A stretch of DNA of 64,000 nucleotides from Chthoniobacteraceae bacterium (lineage in GTDB: Bacteria; Verrucomicrobiota; Verrucomicrobiia; Chthoniobacterales; Chthoniobacteraceae): positions 32,963-96,962 of the forward strand of contig CANJZW010000004.1 in the NCBI GenBank assembly GCA_947479475.1, read 5' to 3'. Below, piece after piece: positions 36,128 through 44,895 of the stretch (its first letter is position 1; each line of letters begins with the position of its first letter). Made by a program: the position numbers and the translations under genes. Below the pieces are notes generated by a model that was given only the letters and a program-made list of their open reading frames with translations, was not told where the DNA came from and did no database searches.

Positions 36128-39100
36128 ATGAAACAACAGATCATCACACTCCTCACCACTCTACTGCTCGCGCCTCTGTCGGCTCTGAACGCCGCCGATT
36201 TAAGGCTCCCCTCGATTTTCTCGGATCACATGGTGCTGCAATCCGCCAAGGCGGTGCCCGTGTGGGGCTGGGCGGATCCGGGTGAGCATATCACCGTCGA
36301 GTTTGCGGGTCAGGGCAAGAGCAGCACCGCCAATGCGGATGGCAAATGGACGGTGAAGCTTGATGCTCTGGAGGCCAGCGCTGACTCCCGTGAGATGGTT
36401 GTGCAATCGCTAACCCGGAACCGCAGCGTCAAGATATCCGATGTCATTGTAGGCGAGGTCTGGGCTGGCGGAGGGCAGTCCAACATGGAGTTCGACATGA
36501 AGGCGATCACGAGCGCGGGTGCAGAGATCGAAGCCTCGGGGAACCCGACGCTGCGGCAGTTCCATGTTTTGAAAACTCCTTCCTCCAGGACTCCGGCGGA
36601 CGATGTGCAAGGCTATTGGACGGTGGCGCGACCGGGCACCACGGAGGATTTTATCGCGGCGGGCTACTACTTCGCCAAAAGTATCCAGCGTGAGCTGAAG
36701 ACCCCAGTGGGCCTCATTAAAGTGTGTTGGGGAGGCTCAAAGGTGGAGCCTTGGATCAGTCCGGAATCGCTCGCCAGCGTTCCAGAAATGGGGGCTGCCG
36801 CGAAGAACATGGATGCCCTAAGCGAGCGCAACAAAAAAGCCTTCCGCGAGTGGTTGAAGCAGACGCGACGCGAGGATCGCCCTGCAGGCGAAGTCGCGCC
36901 GTTTACCAGCGGGCCGGCGTCGAAAGACCACGGCTGGGTGGCGGTCAAGGACAGCGGGCCGGTGACGGATCCTTCCTTGCCAAAGCTCGGCGCATTTTGG
37001 TTTCGCAAGGAGGTCGAGCTGACTGCACGGCAGACCGGGGCGGCGCAGGTACTGCAGTTCGGCCCGTCGGCGCAGTTTGAACAGGTGTATTGGAACGGCG
37101 CGCTCATTGGCGGGCGCAACGTGGACAGCTTCACGGGCCTCACCAGCGTGCGGCATTACCTGATTCCTTCGACGCTTTTGAAGGAAGGTGTGAACCAGTT
37201 GGCTGTGCGTATCTTCGCGCCGGCCGAGCCGCCGGGCTTCAGTTGGTCCCCCAGCTTGGGCAGCACCAAAATGCCCGGCGGCTGGATGGCAAGGGCGGAG
37301 TATGAATTTGCGCCGCTCGATCCCGCCGCGAAGGAAGCGGTCCCGCCGCTTATCGGTCAGCACGTCCTGGCCGGCCGGCTGTTCCATGGCATGGTGCATC
37401 CCATTCAGCCGTATGCTATTCGCGGAGTTCTCTGGTATCAGGGCGAATCAAACACGGGCAACGCCAGCCTCTACCGTACCGCGTTTCCAATGCTTATCGA
37501 CGACTGGCGGAAGCACTGGGAGCAGGGCGACTTTCCATTCTACTACTGCCAGCTCGCCAACTACCGCGCGAAAACGGACCTACCCGGCGAGAGCATTTGG
37601 GCGGATCTTCGCGAAGCACAGGCTAAGACGCTCTCCGTGCTAAACACCGGCATGGCTGTACTCATCGACACCGGTGAGTCCGAGGACATCCATCCGCAAA
37701 GCAAGCAGGTGGCCGGTGAACGCCTCGCCAGGATCGCGCTAGCGAAAACGTATGGCCGCGATGTGGTGCATGCAGGTCCGGTTTACACGTCGATGAAGGT
37801 CGAGGGCAGTACCATTCGGTTGTCCTTTGACCACCTCGGCGGCGGACTCGTCGCAAAGGAAGTGCCCGCCACCTACGACGTGATGCGCAAGACAGGCAAA
37901 ACCGCGCCGCTGGTGCGCAACAGTCCGCACAGCCAGCTCGAGGGCTTCGCGATTTGCGGCGCCGACAGGAAGTGGGTCTGGGCCGATGCAAAGATCGAGG
38001 GGGACACCGTGCTCGTTTCTTCCGGCCAGGTCTCCTCGCCCGTCGCGGTGCGCTACGGGTGGTCGGATAATCCCACCTGCAATCTATTTAACGCCGAAGG
38101 CTTGCCCGCTTCGCCCTTCCGCACGGATGATTTTCTCGCCGCCGCGGCGAGTCCTCAAGCACCGCCCAAGTCCCCGACAACGGCAACGGCAAGCTCAAAG
38201 CCCAACATCCTCCTCATCCTCGCCGACGACATGGGTTGGGGGGACTTGCGTTGCCATGGTAATTCCAAACTCTCCACACCCTCGCTCGACAGGCTCAGAA
38301 CACAGAGCGTTGAACTCGAGCATTTCCACGTCAGTCCTATCTGTTCGCCTACACGCTCGTCGTTGCTCACCGGACGGCATCATGCGCGGCTCCATGTGAT
38401 CAATACCTCGGACGGCCTCGAAGTCATGCATGGCGATGAAACTACTCTCGCCGAGGTGCTGAAGCCTGCGGGTTATGTCTCCGGGTGCTTCGGCAAGTGG
38501 CACAACGGCTCCAACCATCCCTCCACCGCGCGTGGACAGGGTTTTGACGAGTTCTTCGGCTTCAGCGGCGGTTTCTTTCCCAACTACTTCGATGCGCAGC
38601 TCGAGCACAACGGGGTCAGCACGCCGACGAAAGGATTCATCACGGATGTACTCGCCGATGCGGCCATGGGTTTCATCGAACAAAACAAGGCGCGGCCCTT
38701 CTTGTGCTATGTTCCGTTCAATGCCTGCCATTCGCCGATGCAGGCGCCGCAGGACTTGTTCGAGAAATATCGCACCTTGGGCTTCGATGCCAAGGACGCG
38801 GCGGTTTATGCGATGGTCGAGAACCTCGACCGGAACGTCGGTCGTATCCTGCAAAAGCTCGATCAGACCGGCCTATCCTCGAAAACTATCGTCCTTTTCA
38901 CGACCGACAACGGTCCCAACACCGCCCGCTACAACGGAGGAATGAGAGGCGGCAAAGGCAGCGTCTTCGAGGGCGGTCTGCGAGTGCCGTGCTTTATCCG
39001 CTGGCCGGACAAATTGAAGGCCGGCAGCCGAGTCCCCGAGATCACGCAGCATGTCGATGTCCTTCCCACGCTTCTCGAACTCGCCGCCGTGCCTTTGCCA

Positions 39101-39859
39101 AAACGCCAGACCCACGACGGAGTCAGCCTCGTGCCACTGCTGGAAGGCAAGGCGTCCTCATGGCCCCAGCGGACCCTGTTCGACCTCACCGGGCGCGGAG
39201 GCAAAGACGGTACGCCAATCCGCGAGTATCCCGGCACGGCAAGAACGGAAACGCATCGGTGGGTGCATGACGGCAAGCAGGCCATGCTTTTCGACCTGCG
39301 CAATGATCCGGGCGAAAAAACCAACCTCGGCGTACAGCAGCCCGCCCTCGCCGCCGAGATGGAAACGGCTTATCGGAAGTGGTTTCACGAAATCACCGCG
39401 CCGAGTGGCGGCAAGGTCGCACGTTTTCCCATCACCTTGACCGAAGGTACCGACCTGCCCATTCCCAATGCCGACCGCATCGGCGGCGCGCAGTTCTTCG
39501 GAAAAGGCTGGGACTACGACTGGGCCACCTTTCCCTCGCCCGCCGCCGCGATGGCCTGGAATCTTTCCGTGCCCGTGGCCGGACGTTACGAAGTGAGCGC
39601 ACTGCACACCGCTAAGGCGAAAGGCGGTGAAATCCGCGTGAGTGTCGGCGACACTGCGGTCCGCGTCACCGTCACCGCCGTCTATGACCCGCCGGAAATT
39701 CCGCGCCGCGATCTCATTCCGCGGTGGGAAGTCCCAGACAAAGTCTTCAAGCCTCTGGGCATCGGCTTGATAACCATCCCCGCAGGATCGCACGACCTCC
39801 AAGTCACCGCCGCACCCGGCATTGAAATTCAAGCCGTGCGCTTGAAGCGATTGAACTGA
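36128..39859 (+). CDS. Sialate O-acetylesterase fused to a Cys-type sulfatase
   Basis: A 1243-residue exported protein (signal [16 protein letters not shown]). Residues about 22-670 are an O-acetylesterase (FSDHMVLQSAKAVPVWGWAD, nucleophile in GGGQSNMEF, LWYQGESNTG, SEDIHPQSKQ) ending in SPFRTDDF, the usual end of the stand-alone enzymes. An alanine/proline/threonine linker leads to an arylsulfatase starting near residue 690 (PNILLILADDMGWGD). The sulfatase signature is ICSPTRSSLLTGR, with Cys739 as the residue that must become formylglycine; FGKWHNG and TTDNGPN supply further active-site residues. A beta-sandwich closes the protein. A single chain that removes both acetyl and sulfate esters strongly suggests a doubly modified glycan. 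The sulfatase half has no export signal of its own. Confidence 0.9.
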   Translation: MKQQIITLLTTLLLAPLSALNAADLRLPSIFSDHMVLQSAKAVPVWGWADPGEHITVEFAGQGKSSTANADGKWTVKLDALEASADSREMVVQSLTRNRSVKISDVIVGEVWAGGGQSNMEFDMKAITSAGAEIEASGNPTLRQFHVLKTPSSRTPADDVQGYWTVARPGTTEDFIAAGYYFAKSIQRELKTPVGLIKVCWGGSKVEPWISPESLASVPEMGAAAKNMDALSERNKKAFREWLKQTRREDRPAGEVAPFTSGPASKDHGWVAVKDSGPVTDPSLPKLGAFWFRKEVELTARQTGAAQVLQFGPSAQFEQVYWNGALIGGRNVDSFTGLTSVRHYLIPSTLLKEGVNQLAVRIFAPAEPPGFSWSPSLGSTKMPGGWMARAEYEFAPLDPAAKEAVPPLIGQHVLAGRLFHGMVHPIQPYAIRGVLWYQGESNTGNASLYRTAFPMLIDDWRKHWEQGDFPFYYCQLANYRAKTDLPGESIWADLREAQAKTLSVLNTGMAVLIDTGESEDIHPQSKQVAGERLARIALAKTYGRDVVHAGPVYTSMKVEGSTIRLSFDHLGGGLVAKEVPATYDVMRKTGKTAPLVRNSPHSQLEGFAICGADRKWVWADAKIEGDTVLVSSGQVSSPVAVRYGWSDNPTCNLFNAEGLPASPFRTDDFLAAAASPQAPPKSPTTATASSKPNILLILADDMGWGDLRCHGNSKLSTPSLDRLRTQSVELEHFHVSPICSPTRSSLLTGRHHARLHVINTSDGLEVMHGDETTLAEVLKPAGYVSGCFGKWHNGSNHPSTARGQGFDEFFGFSGGFFPNYFDAQLEHNGVSTPTKGFITDVLADAAMGFIEQNKARPFLCYVPFNACHSPMQAPQDLFEKYRTLGFDAKDAAVYAMVENLDRNVGRILQKLDQTGLSSKTIVLFTTDNGPNTARYNGGMRGGKGSVFEGGLRVPCFIRWPDKLKAGSRVPEITQHVDVLPTLLELAAVPLPKRQTHDGVSLVPLLEGKASSWPQRTLFDLTGRGGKDGTPIREYPGTARTETHRWVHDGKQAMLFDLRNDPGEKTNLGVQQPALAAEMETAYRKWFHEITAPSGGKVARFPITLTEGTDLPIPNADRIGGAQFFGKGWDYDWATFPSPAAAMAWNLSVPVAGRYEVSALHTAKAKGGEIRVSVGDTAVRVTVTAVYDPPEIPRRDLIPRWEVPDKVFKPLGIGLITIPAGSHDLQVTAAPGIEIQAVRLKRLN

Positions 39860-39868
39860 CCGCCAGCT

Positions 39869-41479
39869 ATGAGAACTACCATTCCTGTTGCCTGCATCGT
39901 TTTGAAATCACCTTGGCAGACTGTCTTGCTGCGTTCGGCTCTCGTTACCCTCTTGCTCGCCCCACCGTCCGCGCTGCACGCTGCCGAGTTGAAACTCGCT
40001 TCTGTACTGGCCAACCACATGGTTTTGCAACGTGACAAGCCCGTCGCCGTGTGGGGCTGGGCGGATCCGGGCGAAACAGTGACAGTTTCCTTCGCCGGTC
40101 AATCGAAGTCTGCCGCAGCAGACGCCGGCGGCAAATGGTCTTTGAAGCTCGATGGCCTCACGGCTAGTGCCGAGCCTGGCACGCTTTCCGCCGCAGGCAA
40201 AGACGGGCGCGGGGTCGAGGTGAAGGACGTGCTTGTGGGTGAGGTGTGGCTCGGCTCGGGCCAATCGAACATGGAAATGAGCGTGAAGGGTGCGAATCAC
40301 TTCGATGTGGAGCAAGGCGCCGCGAACCTTCCTCTCATTCGCTACTACAGCGACACCAATGGCACTGCCGCGAATCCACAGGCCGAAGGCAAAGGTGCCT
40401 GGCAGGTGTGCTCCCCGGTGACTGTCGGTCGCTTTTCTGCCACGCTCTACTTCTTTGGTCGCGAGATTCATCGAGAAGTTGGTGTGCCCGTGGGCCTCAT
40501 CAACTCTTCTGTCGGAGCAACGCAGATAGAATACTGGATCCCCGCAGAGGCTCAATGCACAGAGCCGGAGACGAAGGCCAACTACGACACTTTCATGAGA
40601 GGCTACACCTCTTTTGACGAGGCCAGGTTCGCGGCCAACTACGAGAATCAGATTGTTGCCTGGAACCTCGCTGTTGAAAAAGCCAAGGCAGACAACCATG
40701 CACCTCCGGCACGGCCCCTGGATGTCCTTGCCATCCGCAGGCGCAAAGGCCCTCCCGCGGGTCTCTTCAACGGCAAAGTATTCAACCTCGCGCCTTTCAC
40801 CCTGCGCGGCATCCTTTGGTATCAAGGCGAGAGCAACTCTGCACTCCCAGGTCCGAACCAAAAACATCTCTACCACAGGCAGCTTGGTGAACTTGTCACG
40901 AGCTGGCGCAAGCTCTGGGGCGATGAATTACCCTTCGTCTGGGTGCAACTCCCGAGCTTTACCGCCACCGGCGAAGGCTGGCCGCGCATCCGCGAGGCGA
41001 TGCTGAAAACGCTCGAGCTTCCGAAGACCGGCATGGCCATCACCATCGACATCGGCGATGCCAAAAACATCCATCCCACCAACAAACAGGAGGTCGGCCG
41101 CCGCCTGTCCCTTTGGGCCCTCGGTACGGTTTACGGCAAAAACGTCCCCGCCATCAGCGGCCCATTGCCCGCCAGTTCATTGATCAACAGCAACACGATC
41201 ACCGTTTCATTTAAGCATGCCAACGGAGGCTTGAAGACCACGGACGGCGGCCCGGTGAAGGGCTTCCAAATCGCCGGTGCCGACCAGCAGTGGAAACCCG
41301 CTGTGGCTAGACTTGATGGCGACAAGGTCACCATCAGCAGCCCCGACATCGCCGCACCAGTCGCCGTGCGATACGCATGGCTCGATGTGCCTGACTGCAA
41401 CCTTTGCAACGGCGCCGACCTCCCGGCATCACCCTTCCGTACGGATGACTGGCCCGCAGTCGCAGCCGCCAAAAAATAA
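39869..41479 (+). CDS. Sialate O-acetylesterase-type protein
   Basis: A 536-residue exported esterase starting ten bases after the preceding stop. The motifs are LANHMVLQRDKPVAVWGWAD, nucleophile in GSGQSNMEM, GLINSSVGATQIEYW, LWYQGESNSA and GDAKNIHPTNKQ, ending SPFRTDDWPAV. It matches the second domain of the 22466 protein along its whole length. The leader is odd: the first 20 residues (MRTTIPVACIVLKSPWQTVL) precede a normal signal peptide (LVTLLLAPPSALHA) and correspond to a DNA repeat that also begins the gene at 44896. The start may thus have been captured from a mobile or repeated element. Confidence 0.87.
   Translation: MRTTIPVACIVLKSPWQTVLLRSALVTLLLAPPSALHAAELKLASVLANHMVLQRDKPVAVWGWADPGETVTVSFAGQSKSAAADAGGKWSLKLDGLTASAEPGTLSAAGKDGRGVEVKDVLVGEVWLGSGQSNMEMSVKGANHFDVEQGAANLPLIRYYSDTNGTAANPQAEGKGAWQVCSPVTVGRFSATLYFFGREIHREVGVPVGLINSSVGATQIEYWIPAEAQCTEPETKANYDTFMRGYTSFDEARFAANYENQIVAWNLAVEKAKADNHAPPARPLDVLAIRRRKGPPAGLFNGKVFNLAPFTLRGILWYQGESNSALPGPNQKHLYHRQLGELVTSWRKLWGDELPFVWVQLPSFTATGEGWPRIREAMLKTLELPKTGMAITIDIGDAKNIHPTNKQEVGRRLSLWALGTVYGKNVPAISGPLPASSLINSNTITVSFKHANGGLKTTDGGPVKGFQIAGADQQWKPAVARLDGDKVTISSPDIAAPVAVRYAWLDVPDCNLCNGADLPASPFRTDDWPAVAAAKK
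39887..39924 (+). repeat. Dispersed 38-base repeat at a gene start, copy 1
   Basis: The stretch beginning GTTGCCTGCATCGTTTTG and ending CAGACTGT is shared, with four or five differences, with 44914-44951. Both copies lie just inside the start of a secreted-protein gene and are read in the same frame (VACI-V/I-LKS-P/A-WQ), ahead of the real signal peptide. Confidence 0.6.
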
Positions 41480-41553
41480 ATTCCGGCTGAGCCATTTCCC
41501 CGTGTGATCCCGAAGCCTTTCCATGCCGGATGAATTGCCGCCAACACCGAACC

Positions 41554-44500
41554 ATGAACCCCACCCTCATCCTCCTTACCACCCTGCTGCTTGCTCCAAC
41601 GGCTTTGCTTGCGCAAGCCAAGCCCGAGGTCGCGAACGCCACTAAGTCCGCCAAACGTGCCTGGGAATCCGCCCCTGCCGAGAAGAAGGCGTTTTGGCAG
41701 CAGCAGCGCGACCCTTTGATTCACATCAACCTCTCGGATGACACGCACCGGCAGGTCGTCATCGCCCGCGGCTCGCCGGAGCCGGACGAGTATCACGCGC
41801 ATCCGACGACGGCGATGCTGGCAGACAACAAGACCATGTTCTGCGTCTGGAACCTGGGCCACGGCGGGCACGCGGGGCCGATGGCGCGAAGTGACGACGC
41901 CGGGTTGACTTGGACGCGCATGGATGATGCGCTGCCGCCGAACTACGTCAATTTTAAGAACTGCCCCAGCCTCTACCGCCTCACCGATCCGCAGGGCAAG
42001 GAGCGTCTTTGGATCTTTGCTGCACGCACCCTGACCGACAAGGAGAACCCCAGACCCGTCCAAGGCCGGAACGAGGGCTTTATGCCGAGGATCGTCAGCG
42101 AGGACGACGGGAAGACCTGGCGCGAGTTGCCGCCCATCGGGGGCCGCATTTCCAAGGAGGATCCTTTCCGCAACATCATGACCTTCTCCAGCGTCGTCCG
42201 GCTCAAGGACGGTTCCTACATGGGCTTCTTCCACCGCGGCAGCGGAATAGGCGAGGAAGGCACTTTGCAGGTGCTCCAGTCCGTTACACGCGACGGGGGA
42301 TTCACCTGGTCGGAGCCCGTGATCGCCTGCGACGGCACCAAGCTCGACGGCAAGCACCCTTGCGAACCGTACGTCTTCCGCGCCCCCGATGGCGGCGAAC
42401 TCTGCTGTCTCATGCGCGAGAACCGCCGCAGCGGCACGAGTCTCGTCATGTTCAGCCGGGACGAGGGCAAGACCTGGTCGGAGGCCGTCGATGCACCCTG
42501 GGGACTCACTGGCGACCGCCATCATGGCGTCTGCCTTCCCGACGGCCGTCTTGTGATCGTCTTCCGGAATGCCTCGCCGAACTCGAAGGACAAAGGCGGG
42601 TTTATCGCCTGGGTAGGCACGTACGACGACATCAGGCGGGGCAAGCCCGGACAGTACCGAGTCAGCCTGCTGAAGACATTCAAGGACGGCTTTTATCCCG
42701 GAATCCACCTGCTGCCGGATGGCACCATCGTTGCCACCACCTACGCAAACTACCGCAAGGAGGACACCGGGTGCTCCATCGTCAGCATCCGCTTTAAAAT
42801 AAGCGAGGTTGACGGGAGGGCGCAGGCCACCGTGCCTTTTAAGAACTCCATCGGCATGACGCTCGTGCCCATCCAGCCCGGCACGTTCGCAATGGGCCAG
42901 GACGGGCCGCCGTTGGAGGATTACCTGCGGCAGAAGAGGATCAATCAACTCTATCAGGTGAAGGACCGGATCGACTTTGACGAGAAGCCGGCGCACCAAG
43001 TGACGATCACCCAGCCGTTCCTGATGGCCGTCACTGAGGTCACGATGGCGCAGTATAGACAGTTTGATCCCGAGTTCAAAAAGAACGACCCGAAGTCGAA
43101 GCCTGCGGATGACGACGCAGCGAGCGGGGTAACCTGGGAAAAGGCGGTGGCGTTCTGCGAGTGGCTCACAAAAAAGGAGGGCAAGACGTACCGACTCCCT
43201 ACGGAGGCTGAATGGGAGTACGCTTGCCGAGCGGGAACGGCTACGCTTTTTCATACAGGTGACGATCTGCCGGACGGTCACCAGAAATGGTTCGGCGAGG
43301 CAAATTTTCGCGGCGCCTATTTCCCGACGGGACCAATGCCTGGCGAGTATGATTGGAGGAATATCGGGAAGCCTGCGGCGAGCTTGAAGCAGGGGCAGAT
43401 CATCGGTCTGATCCATCCCACAGAGGAACTCCTAGCCGGTGGCGCGGGCTCGTTGCGCGTGGCGCAGAAGACGGCGAATGCCTGGGGCATGCACGACATG
43501 CACGGCAATGTGGCGGAATGGTGCCTCGACTGGTATGGGCCGTATGAGAGCGGCGCACAGACGGATCCGCTCGGTCGCGCCGATGGCGACTGCCGCGTGT
43601 TTCGGGGCGGATTTCATTCCTCGATGATCCGCTTCCTGCGCTCGGCGAATCGCGGTTCGTGGGTGACGAACTCTGCTAGCGAGCGCATCGGCTTCCGCGT
43701 GGTGCAGGGTGAGTTGCCAAAGGGAAAGCCGCTGCCCGTGGCTCCGATGCCATTGAACGCGCAGAACGTGAGTCAGACGGTGCCGAACATCACGCCACAG
43801 GCTGTGGAGATGTCGTTTTTTGAAGGTCCGAAGCCTTTTGTGCGCATTCCCGAGGGCGCTGTGGGACCGGTATTCATCAGCCAGAATCACAGCCCGTCCA
43901 TCACCGAATGCCCGAACGGCGACCTGCTCGCGGTTTGGTTCTCGACGCTTGGCGAAACCGATCTCACCACCTCCAACGCCGGCTCACGACTACGCTTCGG
44001 TGCCAAAGAATGGGAGCTTGCCTCGCCGTTCTGGGATGCGCAGGACGTGAACGATCACGCACCAAAGGTCTGGTGGGATGGCGACAAGACGATATACCAC
44101 TTTGTCGAAGCCCGTCAGCATGGTGACAATCTCGTGCGCCGCTCCACCGACAACGGCGTCACCTGGAGCAAGGCCGAGGTCCTGCGAGCACAAGGAGAGT
44201 CGGCGGGCAATCCCATCCGCACCAAGGACGGCGTGATCGCGATGCCGGATGACAATTCCTCGCTCGTCATCAGCCGCGACAATGGCCGCACCTGGCAATC
44301 GCGTGGTCGCGATTTGCGAGGCAACGACGAAGTTCGCCCCGGTAACAGCGGCCCGTGTATCGCGGGCATTCATGCGCCCATCGTCGAACTCGCCGACGGA
44401 CGCCTCATGGCCTTCGGTCGTCTGTCGCCCGAAGATCGCAATCAAAAGCTCTTCAACCTCAAAATGCCTGCCAGCTACTCCAGCGACCTCGGCGAAACGT

Positions 44501-44883
44501 GGCACTGGGAAATCAGTGAATTCCCCGTGGTGAGCAACGTGCAAAGGCCCGCCATGTTGCGGCTCAAGGAAGGCCCTCTCGTGCTGTGCTCCTTCACCGA
44601 CCAGTGGCGGACACCCTTCAAAGAGCGCCAAGGTATGAGCTTCAAATCCACCACCAACAACTACACGGGGTACGGCCTGTACGCCGCCGTCAGTTACGAC
44701 GAAGGCAAAACCTGGCCGGACCGCCGCCTGCTCGCTCCCGAGGGTAAAAACACCGCCGACGGCTACGGCTATCTCGCCATCACCCAAACCCGCGATTACA
44801 TTATCCAGGTCATCACCAGCCAGAACCACTACGCATTTAACCTTGGGTGGATCAAACAAATGCCGGCTGTACCGAAGAAGTAA
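41554..44883 (+). CDS. Three-domain fusion: sialidase, SUMF1, sialidase
   Basis: ATG 41554 opens directly on a signal peptide ([17 protein letters not shown]); an ATG at 41530 would add eight residues. The 1109-residue protein has a first BNR propeller at about 50-405 ([43 protein letters not shown]) that matches the separate protein at 44896. Directly attached is a SUMF1 domain at about 415-700 ([35 protein letters not shown], cysteine-less [18 protein letters not shown]). A second propeller ([39 protein letters not shown]) is almost identical to that of 20332. The SUMF1 part begins without its signal peptide, so a sialidase gene appears to have fused in frame to a type A SUMF1-sialidase. 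Sequence is intact across the joint. Confidence 0.88.
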   Translation: MNPTLILLTTLLLAPTALLAQAKPEVANATKSAKRAWESAPAEKKAFWQQQRDPLIHINLSDDTHRQVVIARGSPEPDEYHAHPTTAMLADNKTMFCVWNLGHGGHAGPMARSDDAGLTWTRMDDALPPNYVNFKNCPSLYRLTDPQGKERLWIFAARTLTDKENPRPVQGRNEGFMPRIVSEDDGKTWRELPPIGGRISKEDPFRNIMTFSSVVRLKDGSYMGFFHRGSGIGEEGTLQVLQSVTRDGGFTWSEPVIACDGTKLDGKHPCEPYVFRAPDGGELCCLMRENRRSGTSLVMFSRDEGKTWSEAVDAPWGLTGDRHHGVCLPDGRLVIVFRNASPNSKDKGGFIAWVGTYDDIRRGKPGQYRVSLLKTFKDGFYPGIHLLPDGTIVATTYANYRKEDTGCSIVSIRFKISEVDGRAQATVPFKNSIGMTLVPIQPGTFAMGQDGPPLEDYLRQKRINQLYQVKDRIDFDEKPAHQVTITQPFLMAVTEVTMAQYRQFDPEFKKNDPKSKPADDDAASGVTWEKAVAFCEWLTKKEGKTYRLPTEAEWEYACRAGTATLFHTGDDLPDGHQKWFGEANFRGAYFPTGPMPGEYDWRNIGKPAASLKQGQIIGLIHPTEELLAGGAGSLRVAQKTANAWGMHDMHGNVAEWCLDWYGPYESGAQTDPLGRADGDCRVFRGGFHSSMIRFLRSANRGSWVTNSASERIGFRVVQGELPKGKPLPVAPMPLNAQNVSQTVPNITPQAVEMSFFEGPKPFVRIPEGAVGPVFISQNHSPSITECPNGDLLAVWFSTLGETDLTTSNAGSRLRFGAKEWELASPFWDAQDVNDHAPKVWWDGDKTIYHFVEARQHGDNLVRRSTDNGVTWSKAEVLRAQGESAGNPIRTKDGVIAMPDDNSSLVISRDNGRTWQSRGRDLRGNDEVRPGNSGPCIAGIHAPIVELADGRLMAFGRLSPEDRNQKLFNLKMPASYSSDLGETWHWEISEFPVVSNVQRPAMLRLKEGPLVLCSFTDQWRTPFKERQGMSFKSTTNNYTGYGLYAAVSYDEGKTWPDRRLLAPEGKNTADGYGYLAITQTRDYIIQVITSQNHYAFNLGWIKQMPAVPKK

Positions 44884-44895
44884 AACTCCCCCCCT

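Noticed and set aside
4778..44883. SUMF1 domains as the sulfatase-activating enzymes for the 36128 sulfatase.
   Set aside because: The copper-binding cysteine pair is missing in all six copies and they are fused to propellers.
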